DNA of 64,000 nucleotides from NCBI GenBank assembly GCA_027487845.1, contig JAIYCV010000042.1:372001-436000 (forward strand), given 5' to 3'. This DNA comes from Flammeovirgaceae bacterium. GTDB lineage: Bacteria > Bacteroidota > Bacteroidia > Cytophagales > Cyclobacteriaceae. Numbering within the stretch: position 1 is the first letter of the stretch; every line of letters starts with the position of its first letter. Position numbers and translations under genes: made by a program. The notes beneath the pieces were generated by a model. The model searched no databases, was not told the origin of the DNA, and saw only the letters and a program-made list of their open reading frames with translations. Shown piece after piece: positions 46,463 to 54,095 of the stretch.

Positions 46463-47293
46463 CTACAATTTTATTAATAACAGTGCAGCCCACGTTTCTC
46501 TTTCGTCATTTGAAATTGTCGAAAGTCCATATTTGGCAGCCTCTAGCTTTAAATCCTCGACATCTTTTGTATAAAACCCACTCAACAAAAGTTGACCGCC
46601 TGATGACAGATAATTTGCGTAACTCTTCATTTCTGCTAACAACACATTCTTATTAATATTAGCCAAGAGAACGTCAAACTTGCCTTCAAATTTCATGTCA
46701 GCAATAGTTCCTTGCCGAAGAGTAATATTTGCGCATTTGTTATTTTCAATATTTTCCTGTCCATTGATTGCACTCCACTCATCAATATCAAATGCTTCCA
46801 CTTGACCTGCGCCAAGTTTAGAAGCCATAATGGATAGAATCGCTGTTCCACAACCCGCATCCATCACTCGCTTGCCTTTGTGGTTCATTTTTAGTTGATT
46901 CCGGATCATCAAATAGGTTGTTTGGTGATGGCCTGTGCCAAACGACATTTTTGGAGTGATTATAATTTCATAAGGATACTTTTTTTCAATCCTATGAAAG
47001 TCCGCCCTGATCAAACAGGTGTCATCTACAATAATCGGCTCCAGATTTTTCTCCCACTCTTCATTCCAATTTTGCTTTTGAATCCGATCCATTGAAAACA
47101 CGAATGGATCGACATGGCTGTACTTCTTTTTTATTTCAGTCAAGCCCACATTATCAAAATGGTCTTCCTCCGCATACGCTTCAAAACCTTCTGTGGTTTC
47201 CAGAAAGGTATCAAAGCCAAGCTCTGCAATCTCAGCCATTAAAATCTCAGAGAAGTCAGGATCGCAGGTAACTTGAAGACGTGTGTGGTACAT
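46463..47293 (-). CDS. prmA: Ribosomal protein L11 methyltransferase
   Basis: This 276-residue SAM methyltransferase modifies ribosomal protein uL11. The N-terminal part (MYHTRLQVTCDPDFSEILMAEIAE) is the substrate-recognition domain. The catalytic domain has the PrmA phrase ITPKMSFGTGHHQTTYLM, SAM motif I VMDAGCGTAILSIMASKLGA and FDVLLANINKNVLL. A longer frame extends to 47401, but that extension (IFKFSSLFIFKFSS...) is translation of the intergenic TTGAAAAT repeats; ATG 47293 gives the family N-terminus. Confidence 0.95.
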   Translation of the reverse strand: MYHTRLQVTCDPDFSEILMAEIAELGFDTFLETTEGFEAYAEEDHFDNVGLTEIKKKYSHVDPFVFSMDRIQKQNWNEEWEKNLEPIIVDDTCLIRADFHRIEKKYPYEIIITPKMSFGTGHHQTTYLMIRNQLKMNHKGKRVMDAGCGTAILSIMASKLGAGQVEAFDIDEWSAINGQENIENNKCANITLRQGTIADMKFEGKFDVLLANINKNVLLAEMKSYANYLSSGGQLLLSGFYTKDVEDLKLEAAKYGLSTISNDERETWAALLLIKL

Positions 47294-47300
47294 ACTATCT

Positions 47301-47455
47301 AATTTGAAAATGAGGTGACTTGAAAATTTGAAAATGAAAAGACTTGAAAATTTGAAAATGAAAGGATCTGAAAATAAGGACTCCTGCACCCGTATTTTCA
47401 AATTCTCACACTACCAAATTTTCAAATCAGCAATTTTCAAATTGCTTTTACTATT
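47301..47455. repeat. TTGAAAAT tandem and inverted repeat array between prmA and tpiA
   Basis: Two consecutive 24-bp copies (47317-47340 and 47341-47364) and partial copies on either side contain the core TTTGAAAATG. Further right, inverted copies (ATTTTCAAAT near 47393, 47415 and 47433-47443) could pair with them as a long AT-rich hairpin. The tpiA stop codon (47437-47439) lies within one inverted copy, so the array touches the coding end. Confidence 0.85.
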
Positions 47456-48198
47456 TCTACAAACTCCCTTGATTTCAACGAGGCGCCACCTACCAAACCG
47501 CCATCTACATTGGGTTGAGAGAATAGCTCTTTTGCATTATCAGATTTTACGCTACCCCCGTAAAGAATAGAAATGGATTCTGAAACCTCAGCGCCATACT
47601 TAGATGCCAAGTGTTTACGAATCACTGCATGCATATCTTCGGCCTGCTGTGAGGATGCAGTCTTGCCCGTGCCAATTGCCCAAACAGGCTCGTAGGCAAT
47701 TACTACCTTTTTCAATTCATTGGCCGAAAGATGAAAGAGGCTTTCTTCCACTTGCTGCTTCACTAAACTTTCATGCGTTCCGTTTTCACGGATTTCCAAC
47801 GGTTCGCCACAACAAAAAATTGGAGTTAACCCGCCTGCCAATACTTTATTTACTTTCGTTGCCAGCAATTTTGCGTCTTCGCCAAAATATTGTCTGCGCT
47901 CGCTGTGCCCAATGATTACGTAAGGAACACCCACTGATTTAATCATTGCAACCGAGGTCTCTCCGGTGTAAGCCCCCGAATCATGCTCACTTGCGTTCTG
48001 CGCTCCAACAAAAATTGTAGCGTTTGCACCCAACTGGTTTTTGATGGTAACCAAATACGGAAACGGAACACATAGTACCACTTTTACGGAGCCATTCACT
48101 TCATCAGCAACCATGCCCATAATTTCAGAAGTTAATGCCTGCGCTTCCTCCAGCGTTTTGTTCATCTTCCAGTTGCCAGCTACAATTTTGTGTCGCAT
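47437..48198 (-). CDS. tpiA: Triosephosphate isomerase
   Basis: This 253-residue glycolytic enzyme interconverts glyceraldehyde-3-phosphate and dihydroxyacetone phosphate. Signatures are VAGNWKMNKTLEEA (Asn and Lys), GHSERRQYFGED (catalytic His about 100), AYEPVWAIGTGKTAS (catalytic Glu and loop 6) and SILYGGSVKSDNAKEL with VGGASLKS (phosphate binding). Length and motif order are standard. Its stop codon lies in a repeat copy of the adjoining intergenic array. The DUF6702-like gene ends 11 nt upstream of its start on the same strand. Confidence 0.98.
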   Translation of the reverse strand: MRHKIVAGNWKMNKTLEEAQALTSEIMGMVADEVNGSVKVVLCVPFPYLVTIKNQLGANATIFVGAQNASEHDSGAYTGETSVAMIKSVGVPYVIIGHSERRQYFGEDAKLLATKVNKVLAGGLTPIFCCGEPLEIRENGTHESLVKQQVEESLFHLSANELKKVVIAYEPVWAIGTGKTASSQQAEDMHAVIRKHLASKYGAEVSESISILYGGSVKSDNAKELFSQPNVDGGLVGGASLKSREFVEIVKAI

Positions 48199-48209
48199 AC
48201 AAATTTAGT

Positions 48210-48824
48210 TTATGATTTTTGTTTTGTTTCTACTTTGAAAATATCAGACGGTTTTTCCTTCATTAATCGGAAGCTTTTTACGGGCCCTTTATAGGTAATG
48301 TGCACCAAATTCGACTGGTCGTTATGGATTTCCTGAATAACACTATTATACACCTCCAGCGTTTTGAATTTCTTCACACTTTCAATTTCGATGTAGCAAA
48401 TAATCGCCAAATCTTCAATTTCGTGACCGAGATAGTGAATTTTCACGGGTTTATTATCCAACTTGAACTTCAAATGATCGGTCAAGTAATCGCTAACCAA
48501 AAGGTCGATTGTTTGACCAGTTGGCGGGTGTAGTAAATCCAACTCTGGATTGTTGAGTTTTGATCGAATTGCCAACTCTAAATCATCAATAAAAATACGG
48601 GATGAGATTTGCAAGGCCTTGTCCTTTTCGCTGTAATTAATTTCGGAAACAGAAACGTGGATAGCGTGAAGCTGATTTGAGATTACAGATTTAAGATTTA
48701 AGATTTGAGATAGGTTTGAGCTGCTAGTTTCGAGTTTCGAGCTTGATTGCGAGGCACACTCAAAGCTTGAAACCCGAAACTCTAAACCCGTAACCAAAAG
48801 CATTACAAATGCGATAACTTTCAT
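48210..48824 (-). CDS. DUF6702-like exported protein with an in-frame interspersed-repeat linker
   Basis: This 204-residue protein begins with a short hydrophobic leader (MKVIAFVMLLVTG). Residues about 14-52 are then encoded by an interspersed repeat (LEFRVSSFE..., SSSKLETSSSN, QILNLKSVISNQ). The mature domain starts at HAIHVSVSEINYSEKDKALQ and continues RIFIDDLEL..., LVSDYLTDHLKFKLDNKPV, HYLGHEIEDLAIICYIE and VYNSVIQEIHNDQSNLVHI. That domain matches the DUF6702 pattern as I recall it; the function is unknown. It is divergent from the HupE-like gene, with the M1 peptidases beyond. The truncated leader makes export uncertain. Confidence 0.75.
   Translation of the reverse strand: MKVIAFVMLLVTGLEFRVSSFECASQSSSKLETSSSNLSQILNLKSVISNQLHAIHVSVSEINYSEKDKALQISSRIFIDDLELAIRSKLNNPELDLLHPPTGQTIDLLVSDYLTDHLKFKLDNKPVKIHYLGHEIEDLAIICYIEIESVKKFKTLEVYNSVIQEIHNDQSNLVHITYKGPVKSFRLMKEKPSDIFKVETKQKS
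48668..48785 (-). repeat. Interspersed repeat captured in the DUF6702-like coding region
   Basis: The DNA consists of runs of short degenerate units (GTTTCGAGTTTCGAG-like and GATTTAAGATTTAAG-like motifs). This is the kind of mosaic normally found between genes in Bacteroidetes. Here it stays in frame between the leader and the mature domain, forming a Ser/Leu-rich linker of about 39 residues. Confidence 0.7.
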
Positions 48825-48897
48825 AGAACCTCAAAATTACCCCGAATTGTCCTAAATCAAAATTAGTTATACTTGCAGTTTGGAGATTTTACTCAAT

Positions 48898-49482
48898 ATG
48901 GGCGAGTTTCAACTTTACTTTGGACTAGGGAAAGACCATATTTTGGATTATGCCAATGGGTATGATCATATTTTATTCGTGCTGTCATTGTGCGCGGTCT
49001 ATGTGGTAAGTGATTGGAAACGGATTTTTGTTTTAGTAACTGCTTTTACCATTGGCCATTCCATTACCTTGGCACTGGCTACACTTAGCATCATTTCAGT
49101 AAATAGTTCGCTGGTGGAATTCCTGATTCCATTGACGATATTCATTACCTCTTGTAGCAATTTGTTTAAAAAGGACAAGTCTTCGACCCGAATCATTCAG
49201 GCAAACTATGTGATGGCGCTTTTCTTTGGTTTGATTCACGGAATGGGCTTTTCTAATTATTTGAAAGCTCTGTTAGGCAAGGATCAATCCATTCTATCCC
49301 AACTTTTGGCCTTTAATCTTGGCCTAGAGTTCGGTCAAATAGTTATAGTTGGTGTCTTTATGGCCATTTGCTTTACTTTAGTGGATTTAATGAAAGTGAA
49401 TAGAAGAGACTGGAAGATGGTGCTTTCTTCTGCTATTGCTGGAATTGCACTTATTTTAATTAAAGACAGAATATTTTGGTGA
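48898..49482 (+). CDS. HupE/UreJ-like membrane protein
   Basis: This 194-residue protein has about six membrane segments (HILFVLSLCAVYVV, IFVLVTAFTIGHSITLAL, VEFLIPLTIFITS, MALFFGLIHGMGFSN, LAFNLGLEFGQIVIVGVFM, MVLSSAIAGIALILI). Three His-containing motifs (YDHILF, TIGHSIT, GLIHGMGF) are characteristic of the HupE/UreJ family, proposed metal (nickel/cobalt) transporters or accessory proteins. ATG 48898 is preferred over TTG 48880. It lies 89 nt upstream of the first of three M1 metallopeptidases and divergent from the DUF6702-like gene, a neighbourhood that recurs in Bacteroidetes as I recall it. Metal supply to the peptidases is a possible but unproven link. Confidence 0.88.
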   Translation: MGEFQLYFGLGKDHILDYANGYDHILFVLSLCAVYVVSDWKRIFVLVTAFTIGHSITLALATLSIISVNSSLVEFLIPLTIFITSCSNLFKKDKSSTRIIQANYVMALFFGLIHGMGFSNYLKALLGKDQSILSQLLAFNLGLEFGQIVIVGVFMAICFTLVDLMKVNRRDWKMVLSSAIAGIALILIKDRIFW

Positions 49483-49571
49483 AAAACGAGAATCGAAATG
49501 TAACCTTTACGCCAACAACTAACCCAAAAAACAACTCGAACTACTTGATACTTTATTATTAACTACTACTT

Positions 49572-51827
49572 ATGAAACGAATACTACTCTTATTGCTTTT
49601 TCCCTTGTCATATTTGGCTTTTGGCCAGCAAGCAGCCAAAACAGAAGCCCCGAAATGGCAGGGCAAATTTGAACAGCTTGACCAGCTTCTGCCAACGCCT
49701 AATGAATATCGTACGGGTTCTGGTTCACCTGGCCCTAAATACTGGCAACAGCTTGCTGATTACGTAATTACTGCTGAGTTAAATGACGATACTCAAAGCC
49801 TTAGCGGAGCAGAGACCATCACATATACCAATAATTCGCCCGATGTGCTAAAATATCTTTGGCTTCAAGTGGATCAGAACATTAATGAAAAAGACAACAA
49901 CACAGCGAAAACAGCGACAAACTCTGTCCGCGACTCTGTTGCCACAAAAGAGCTTGCTAGCAACTTACTTCTTTATGATTTTGACGGTGGTTATAAAATT
50001 AAGTCCGTAAAAGACATAACAGGCAAACCACTCAATTACTTCGTTAATCAAACTATGCTCAGAATAGATCTTCCCCAGGCTCTTGGGGCAGGTCAAAAAT
50101 ATACATTCCAAATCGAGTGGTCTTTCAAAATCAATGATCGCATGCACGGTCAAACTCCTAATGACAGCCGAAGTGGTTATGAATATTTTCCCGAAGACGG
50201 AAATTACCTGTATGCGGTGGCACAATGGTTTCCGCGCATGTGCGTATATGATGATGTAAATGGTTGGCAAAACAAACAGTTTCTTGGTCGAGGAGAGTTC
50301 ACCCTTGCCTTTGGCGACTACAAAGTAAAACTAACAGTGCCTGCCGACCATGTTGTAGCAGGAACAGGCTCGTTAAAAAACGCTAGTGCCGTCTTAACTA
50401 ACGACCAATTAGCGCGCTATGAAAAGGCTAAAATAACGTTTGATAAACCGGTTATCATTTGCACGCAGGAGGAAGCAATAGCGCGCGAAAAATCAAAATC
50501 AAAGGAAAAAAAGGTTTGGGAGTTTGAAGCAATCAATGTGCGTGACTTCGCGTTCGCTTCTAGTCGCAAATTTATTTGGGATGCTCAGGCTGTAAAAATT
50601 GCAAATAAAACACCGTTGGCTATGTCGTTCTATCCAAAAGAAGGCAATCCGCTGTGGGAACAGGAATCGACCAAAGCAGTGAAGAACACGATCACCACGT
50701 ACTCCAAGTATTCCATTGATTATCCTTATCCGCAAGCTACGTCTGTTCATACTGCTTCCATTGGAATGGAATACCCGATGATCTGCTTTAACTTTGGTAG
50801 ACCCAATAAAGACGGTACCTACACCCCCGAAAAGAAATGGGGTATGATAGGTGTAATCGTTCACGAAGTAGGTCATACGTTCTTCCCTATGATTATCAAC
50901 AACGATGAGCGCCAGTGGACTTGGATGGATGAAGGTGTTAATACCTTCGTTCAGTATAGAACACAAGTGGAAAACTATCCTGACATGCCACAACGGAGAG
51001 GCCCAGCAGATAAAATTGTTCCTTACATGAAAGGCGACAAAAATTTGATGCGCCCGTTGATGACCAACTCGGAACAAATTATACAATTCGGCCCAGAGCA
51101 GTATGCAAAATGTGCCACTGGATTAAATATACTTCGCGAAACAGTTATGGGGCCAGCGCTTTTTGATAAGGCATTTAAAGAGTATTGCAGCCGGTGGGCA
51201 TTCAAACACCCCAAGCCAGCCGATTTTTTTAGAACGCTGGAAGATGCCTCGGCTGTTGACTTGGACTGGTTTTGGAGAGGTTGGTTTTACTCAACAGATA
51301 ACAACGATGTTTCGCTGGATAAAGTAAAATGGTTTCAGGTGCGCAAGCCATCTTCACCCGTTGAGAACAAAGATAAAACGGTGGCCAAAGGCGATTTAGC
51401 AACCGCTTCTGCTAACGACAAAAAGCTTGAGAATTTTGAAAAAGGACCAGAGCTGTTTACTGTCATCCCAACCCCTGATCGTTTTTATGGCGAATTCGAA
51501 AATCGCGTAGACGACAAAGCTATTATAACAAAACTCGAAGACAAAAACATCTATGAAATTACGCTCACCAACAAGGGGGGATTGGTAATGCCAGTAATTG
51601 TTGAGTGGACTTACAAAGATGGAACAAAAGAAACAGAACGCCTACCAGTGGAGATATGGAGAACAAACGAGGCTACCATCACAAAAATATTTGTAAAAGA
51701 AAAAGAAGTAACGAACGTAGTCATCGATCCGTTGAAAGAGACTTCAGACATCAATACCGATGATAACATGTTTCCAAAGGTCGCTCAGCCATCTAAGTTC
51801 GATGAACTGAAGAAAAAGACAAACTAA
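49572..51827 (+). CDS. Exported M1-family metallopeptidase, paralogue 1
   Basis: This 751-residue protein has a signal peptide (MKRILLLLLFPLSYLAFGQQ). The M1 N-terminal beta domain (about 50-400) contains SGAETITYTNNSPDVLKYLWLQ. The catalytic domain has HEVGHTFFPMIINNDERQW, then the third zinc ligand Glu in TWMDEG (HEXXH-X18-E). The usual substrate motif GxMEN is replaced by SIGMEYPMI. A C-terminal domain of about 200 residues ends DELKKKTN. It probably acts as a periplasmic or secreted aminopeptidase. It begins the three-gene tandem array and is 35 nt from paralogue 2. Confidence 0.93.
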   Translation: MKRILLLLLFPLSYLAFGQQAAKTEAPKWQGKFEQLDQLLPTPNEYRTGSGSPGPKYWQQLADYVITAELNDDTQSLSGAETITYTNNSPDVLKYLWLQVDQNINEKDNNTAKTATNSVRDSVATKELASNLLLYDFDGGYKIKSVKDITGKPLNYFVNQTMLRIDLPQALGAGQKYTFQIEWSFKINDRMHGQTPNDSRSGYEYFPEDGNYLYAVAQWFPRMCVYDDVNGWQNKQFLGRGEFTLAFGDYKVKLTVPADHVVAGTGSLKNASAVLTNDQLARYEKAKITFDKPVIICTQEEAIAREKSKSKEKKVWEFEAINVRDFAFASSRKFIWDAQAVKIANKTPLAMSFYPKEGNPLWEQESTKAVKNTITTYSKYSIDYPYPQATSVHTASIGMEYPMICFNFGRPNKDGTYTPEKKWGMIGVIVHEVGHTFFPMIINNDERQWTWMDEGVNTFVQYRTQVENYPDMPQRRGPADKIVPYMKGDKNLMRPLMTNSEQIIQFGPEQYAKCATGLNILRETVMGPALFDKAFKEYCSRWAFKHPKPADFFRTLEDASAVDLDWFWRGWFYSTDNNDVSLDKVKWFQVRKPSSPVENKDKTVAKGDLATASANDKKLENFEKGPELFTVIPTPDRFYGEFENRVDDKAIITKLEDKNIYEITLTNKGGLVMPVIVEWTYKDGTKETERLPVEIWRTNEATITKIFVKEKEVTNVVIDPLKETSDINTDDNMFPKVAQPSKFDELKKKTN

Positions 51828-51862
51828 ATGACAAAAAATTAATAAGGAATAACCCATTTCAA

Positions 51863-54076
51863 ATGAAAACACTATTGTATTTATATTGTGCGCTAGCATT
51901 CTCATCAGCCGTTGGGCAAGACTGGAAAGGAAAGTTTGAACAACTAGGCGAAACACTGCCAACACCAAACAGCTATCGCACCAGTTCTGGGGCTCCCGGT
52001 GTGGCCTACTGGCAACAGCGTGCCGATTATGTTATTAACGCAGAGGTGAATGATCAAACCCAAGAACTGACTGCATCAGAAACGATCACGTACTTTAACA
52101 ACTCACCTGAAACATTAAAGTTTCTTTGGTTGCAACTTGATCAGAATCTATATGCAAAGGGAAGTCTTACAGCAAAAAGCTCAAACAACAGCATTCGCGA
52201 TTCGGTAGCGGCAAAAAATTTGGCCACTCAAATTGGCGCTGTTGATTATGAAGGTGGGTATAAAATTAAATCGGTAAAAGATGTGTTGGGCAAAGATCTA
52301 TCCTATACAATAAACTACACCATGATGAGAATTGATTTGCCCGTGCCATTAAAAACGGGAGAGAAAGTCAGTTTTTCTATTGGCTGGTCATTCCAAATTA
52401 ATGACAGAATGCTTGTTGGTGGACGTGGCGGCATGGAATTCTTTCCCGAAGACGGCAATTACTCGTACACATTGGCTCAATGGTTCCCACGCATGTGTGT
52501 TTTTGATGACTACGAAGGATGGCAAAACAAGCAATTTCTTGGAGCAGGTGAATTCGCATTAGTTTTTGGAAATTATCGAGTTCGTATTACGGTTCCGTCT
52601 GATCATGTGATTGGGGCGACAGGGTGGTTACAAAATCCTAAAGAAGTACTAAGCGCTGAACAAATTTCGCGATTTGAAAAAGCACGAAAAACGTTTGATG
52701 CTCCCGTATTCATTGTAACTGAAGACGAAGCCAAGAGTAAGGAAAAAGAAAAGTCGACAAAGAAAAGCACATGGGAATTTTATGCCGAAAATGTGCGCGA
52801 CTTTGCGTTTGCCACTTCACGCAAATTTATTTGGGATGCCATGGCCGTAAAAGTGGGTGATAAAACCCCGCTTGCACAATCTATGTATCCAAAAGAGGGC
52901 AATCCACTTTGGTCAAAAGAATCTACCAAGGCAATAAAGAACACGCTTGAAATATATTCGTCTCGCACACTAGACTATCCATATCCTACTGCCTTTTCTA
53001 TACACAGTGCTAACCAAGGTATGGAATATCCGATGATCTGCTTCAATTACGGAAGGCCCAAAAAAGACGGCACATACGATGACCGCACGCTAGACGGAAT
53101 GGTTTCAGTAGTAGTGCATGAAGTAGGTCATAATTTCTTCCCTATGATTGTAAACAATGATGAGCGTCAATGCACTTGGCTTGATGAAGGATTGAATACC
53201 TTCTTGGAAAAAGAGACAAAACGCGAGCGTTACCCAACACTTGACTTAGTGCATGGCACGCCAAAAGGTATTGTGCCGTTTATGAAGGGCGATAAAAGTA
53301 TTATGCGCCCAATAATGGCTACTGCTGATAACCAAGGCAGAAGTCATGGGCCTAACGGTTATACAAAACCATCTGCCGCTCTTACGCTCTTGAGAGAAAC
53401 GGTAATGGGGCCAGAACTTTTCGACAAAGCGTTTAAAGAGTATGCGCAGCGCTGGGCTTTTAAACATCCTAAGCCTGCGGATTTTTTTAGAACAATGGAA
53501 GACGCTTCAGCAGTAGATCTAGATTGGTTCTGGAAGGGTTGGTTCTATTCAACAGATAATGTAGACGTTACTTTAGACGAAGTTAAATGGTATAAGGTAA
53601 AGACAACCCAGGCAGATCCAGAAAACAAAACAGTGAAAGTTCAGAGTGGCGACCTCAACGCAAAAAGCTCAGGTGACAAGGCAACCGACTTTACAAAAGG
53701 ACCAAAGGAATTTACACTTTTAAACACCCCCGACAATTACTATGGCGAGTTTAAAAATAGAATTGACGATAACGGTGTTCGTCAAAAATTAGAAAACCAA
53801 AATTTATATGAAGTTACGCTAAAGAACACAGGCGGGTTAGTTTCACCTGTAATTATTGAGTGGACTTTCAAGGACGGCTCAAAAGAAATTGAACGGATAC
53901 CAGCCGAAATTTGGAGAACGAACGAAAGTGAAGTAAAGAAGATTTTTGTGAAAGAAAAGGAAGTGGTGAACATAGTGATCGATCCAAATTTTGAAACGGC
54001 AGATGTAAACACAACTGATAATGTTTTTCCAAAGAAACCTGTAGAATCCAAATTTGATCAGTTAAAAAAGAATTAG
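51863..54076 (+). CDS. Exported M1-family metallopeptidase, paralogue 2
   Basis: This 737-residue protein has a signal peptide (MKTLLYLYCALAFSSAVGQ) and is clearly related to its neighbours. It has ASETITYFNNSPETLKFLWLQL, QGMEYPMICFNYGRPK, and the zinc site VHEVGHNFFPMIVNNDERQ followed by WLDEGLNTF. It differs in reading ERQCTWLDEG where the others have ERQWTWMDEG, and in its following acidic segment (EKETKRERYP), suggesting altered specificity. The catalytic zinc residues are intact. It sits 35 nt after paralogue 1 and 19 nt before paralogue 3 and is probably part of one transcript. Confidence 0.93.
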   Translation: MKTLLYLYCALAFSSAVGQDWKGKFEQLGETLPTPNSYRTSSGAPGVAYWQQRADYVINAEVNDQTQELTASETITYFNNSPETLKFLWLQLDQNLYAKGSLTAKSSNNSIRDSVAAKNLATQIGAVDYEGGYKIKSVKDVLGKDLSYTINYTMMRIDLPVPLKTGEKVSFSIGWSFQINDRMLVGGRGGMEFFPEDGNYSYTLAQWFPRMCVFDDYEGWQNKQFLGAGEFALVFGNYRVRITVPSDHVIGATGWLQNPKEVLSAEQISRFEKARKTFDAPVFIVTEDEAKSKEKEKSTKKSTWEFYAENVRDFAFATSRKFIWDAMAVKVGDKTPLAQSMYPKEGNPLWSKESTKAIKNTLEIYSSRTLDYPYPTAFSIHSANQGMEYPMICFNYGRPKKDGTYDDRTLDGMVSVVVHEVGHNFFPMIVNNDERQCTWLDEGLNTFLEKETKRERYPTLDLVHGTPKGIVPFMKGDKSIMRPIMATADNQGRSHGPNGYTKPSAALTLLRETVMGPELFDKAFKEYAQRWAFKHPKPADFFRTMEDASAVDLDWFWKGWFYSTDNVDVTLDEVKWYKVKTTQADPENKTVKVQSGDLNAKSSGDKATDFTKGPKEFTLLNTPDNYYGEFKNRIDDNGVRQKLENQNLYEVTLKNTGGLVSPVIIEWTFKDGSKEIERIPAEIWRTNESEVKKIFVKEKEVVNIVIDPNFETADVNTTDNVFPKKPVESKFDQLKKN

Positions 54077-54095
54077 TAGGTAAATCAACCAATCC

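Noticed and set aside
47294-47401. Longer prmA frame with repeated IFKFSS residues
   Set aside because: These residues are the translation of the TTGAAAAT repeat array; the PrmA N-terminus starts at ATG 47293.
47301-47455. CRISPR-like array of short repeats
   Set aside because: Units are contiguous tandem copies with no unique spacers, and no cas genes are near.
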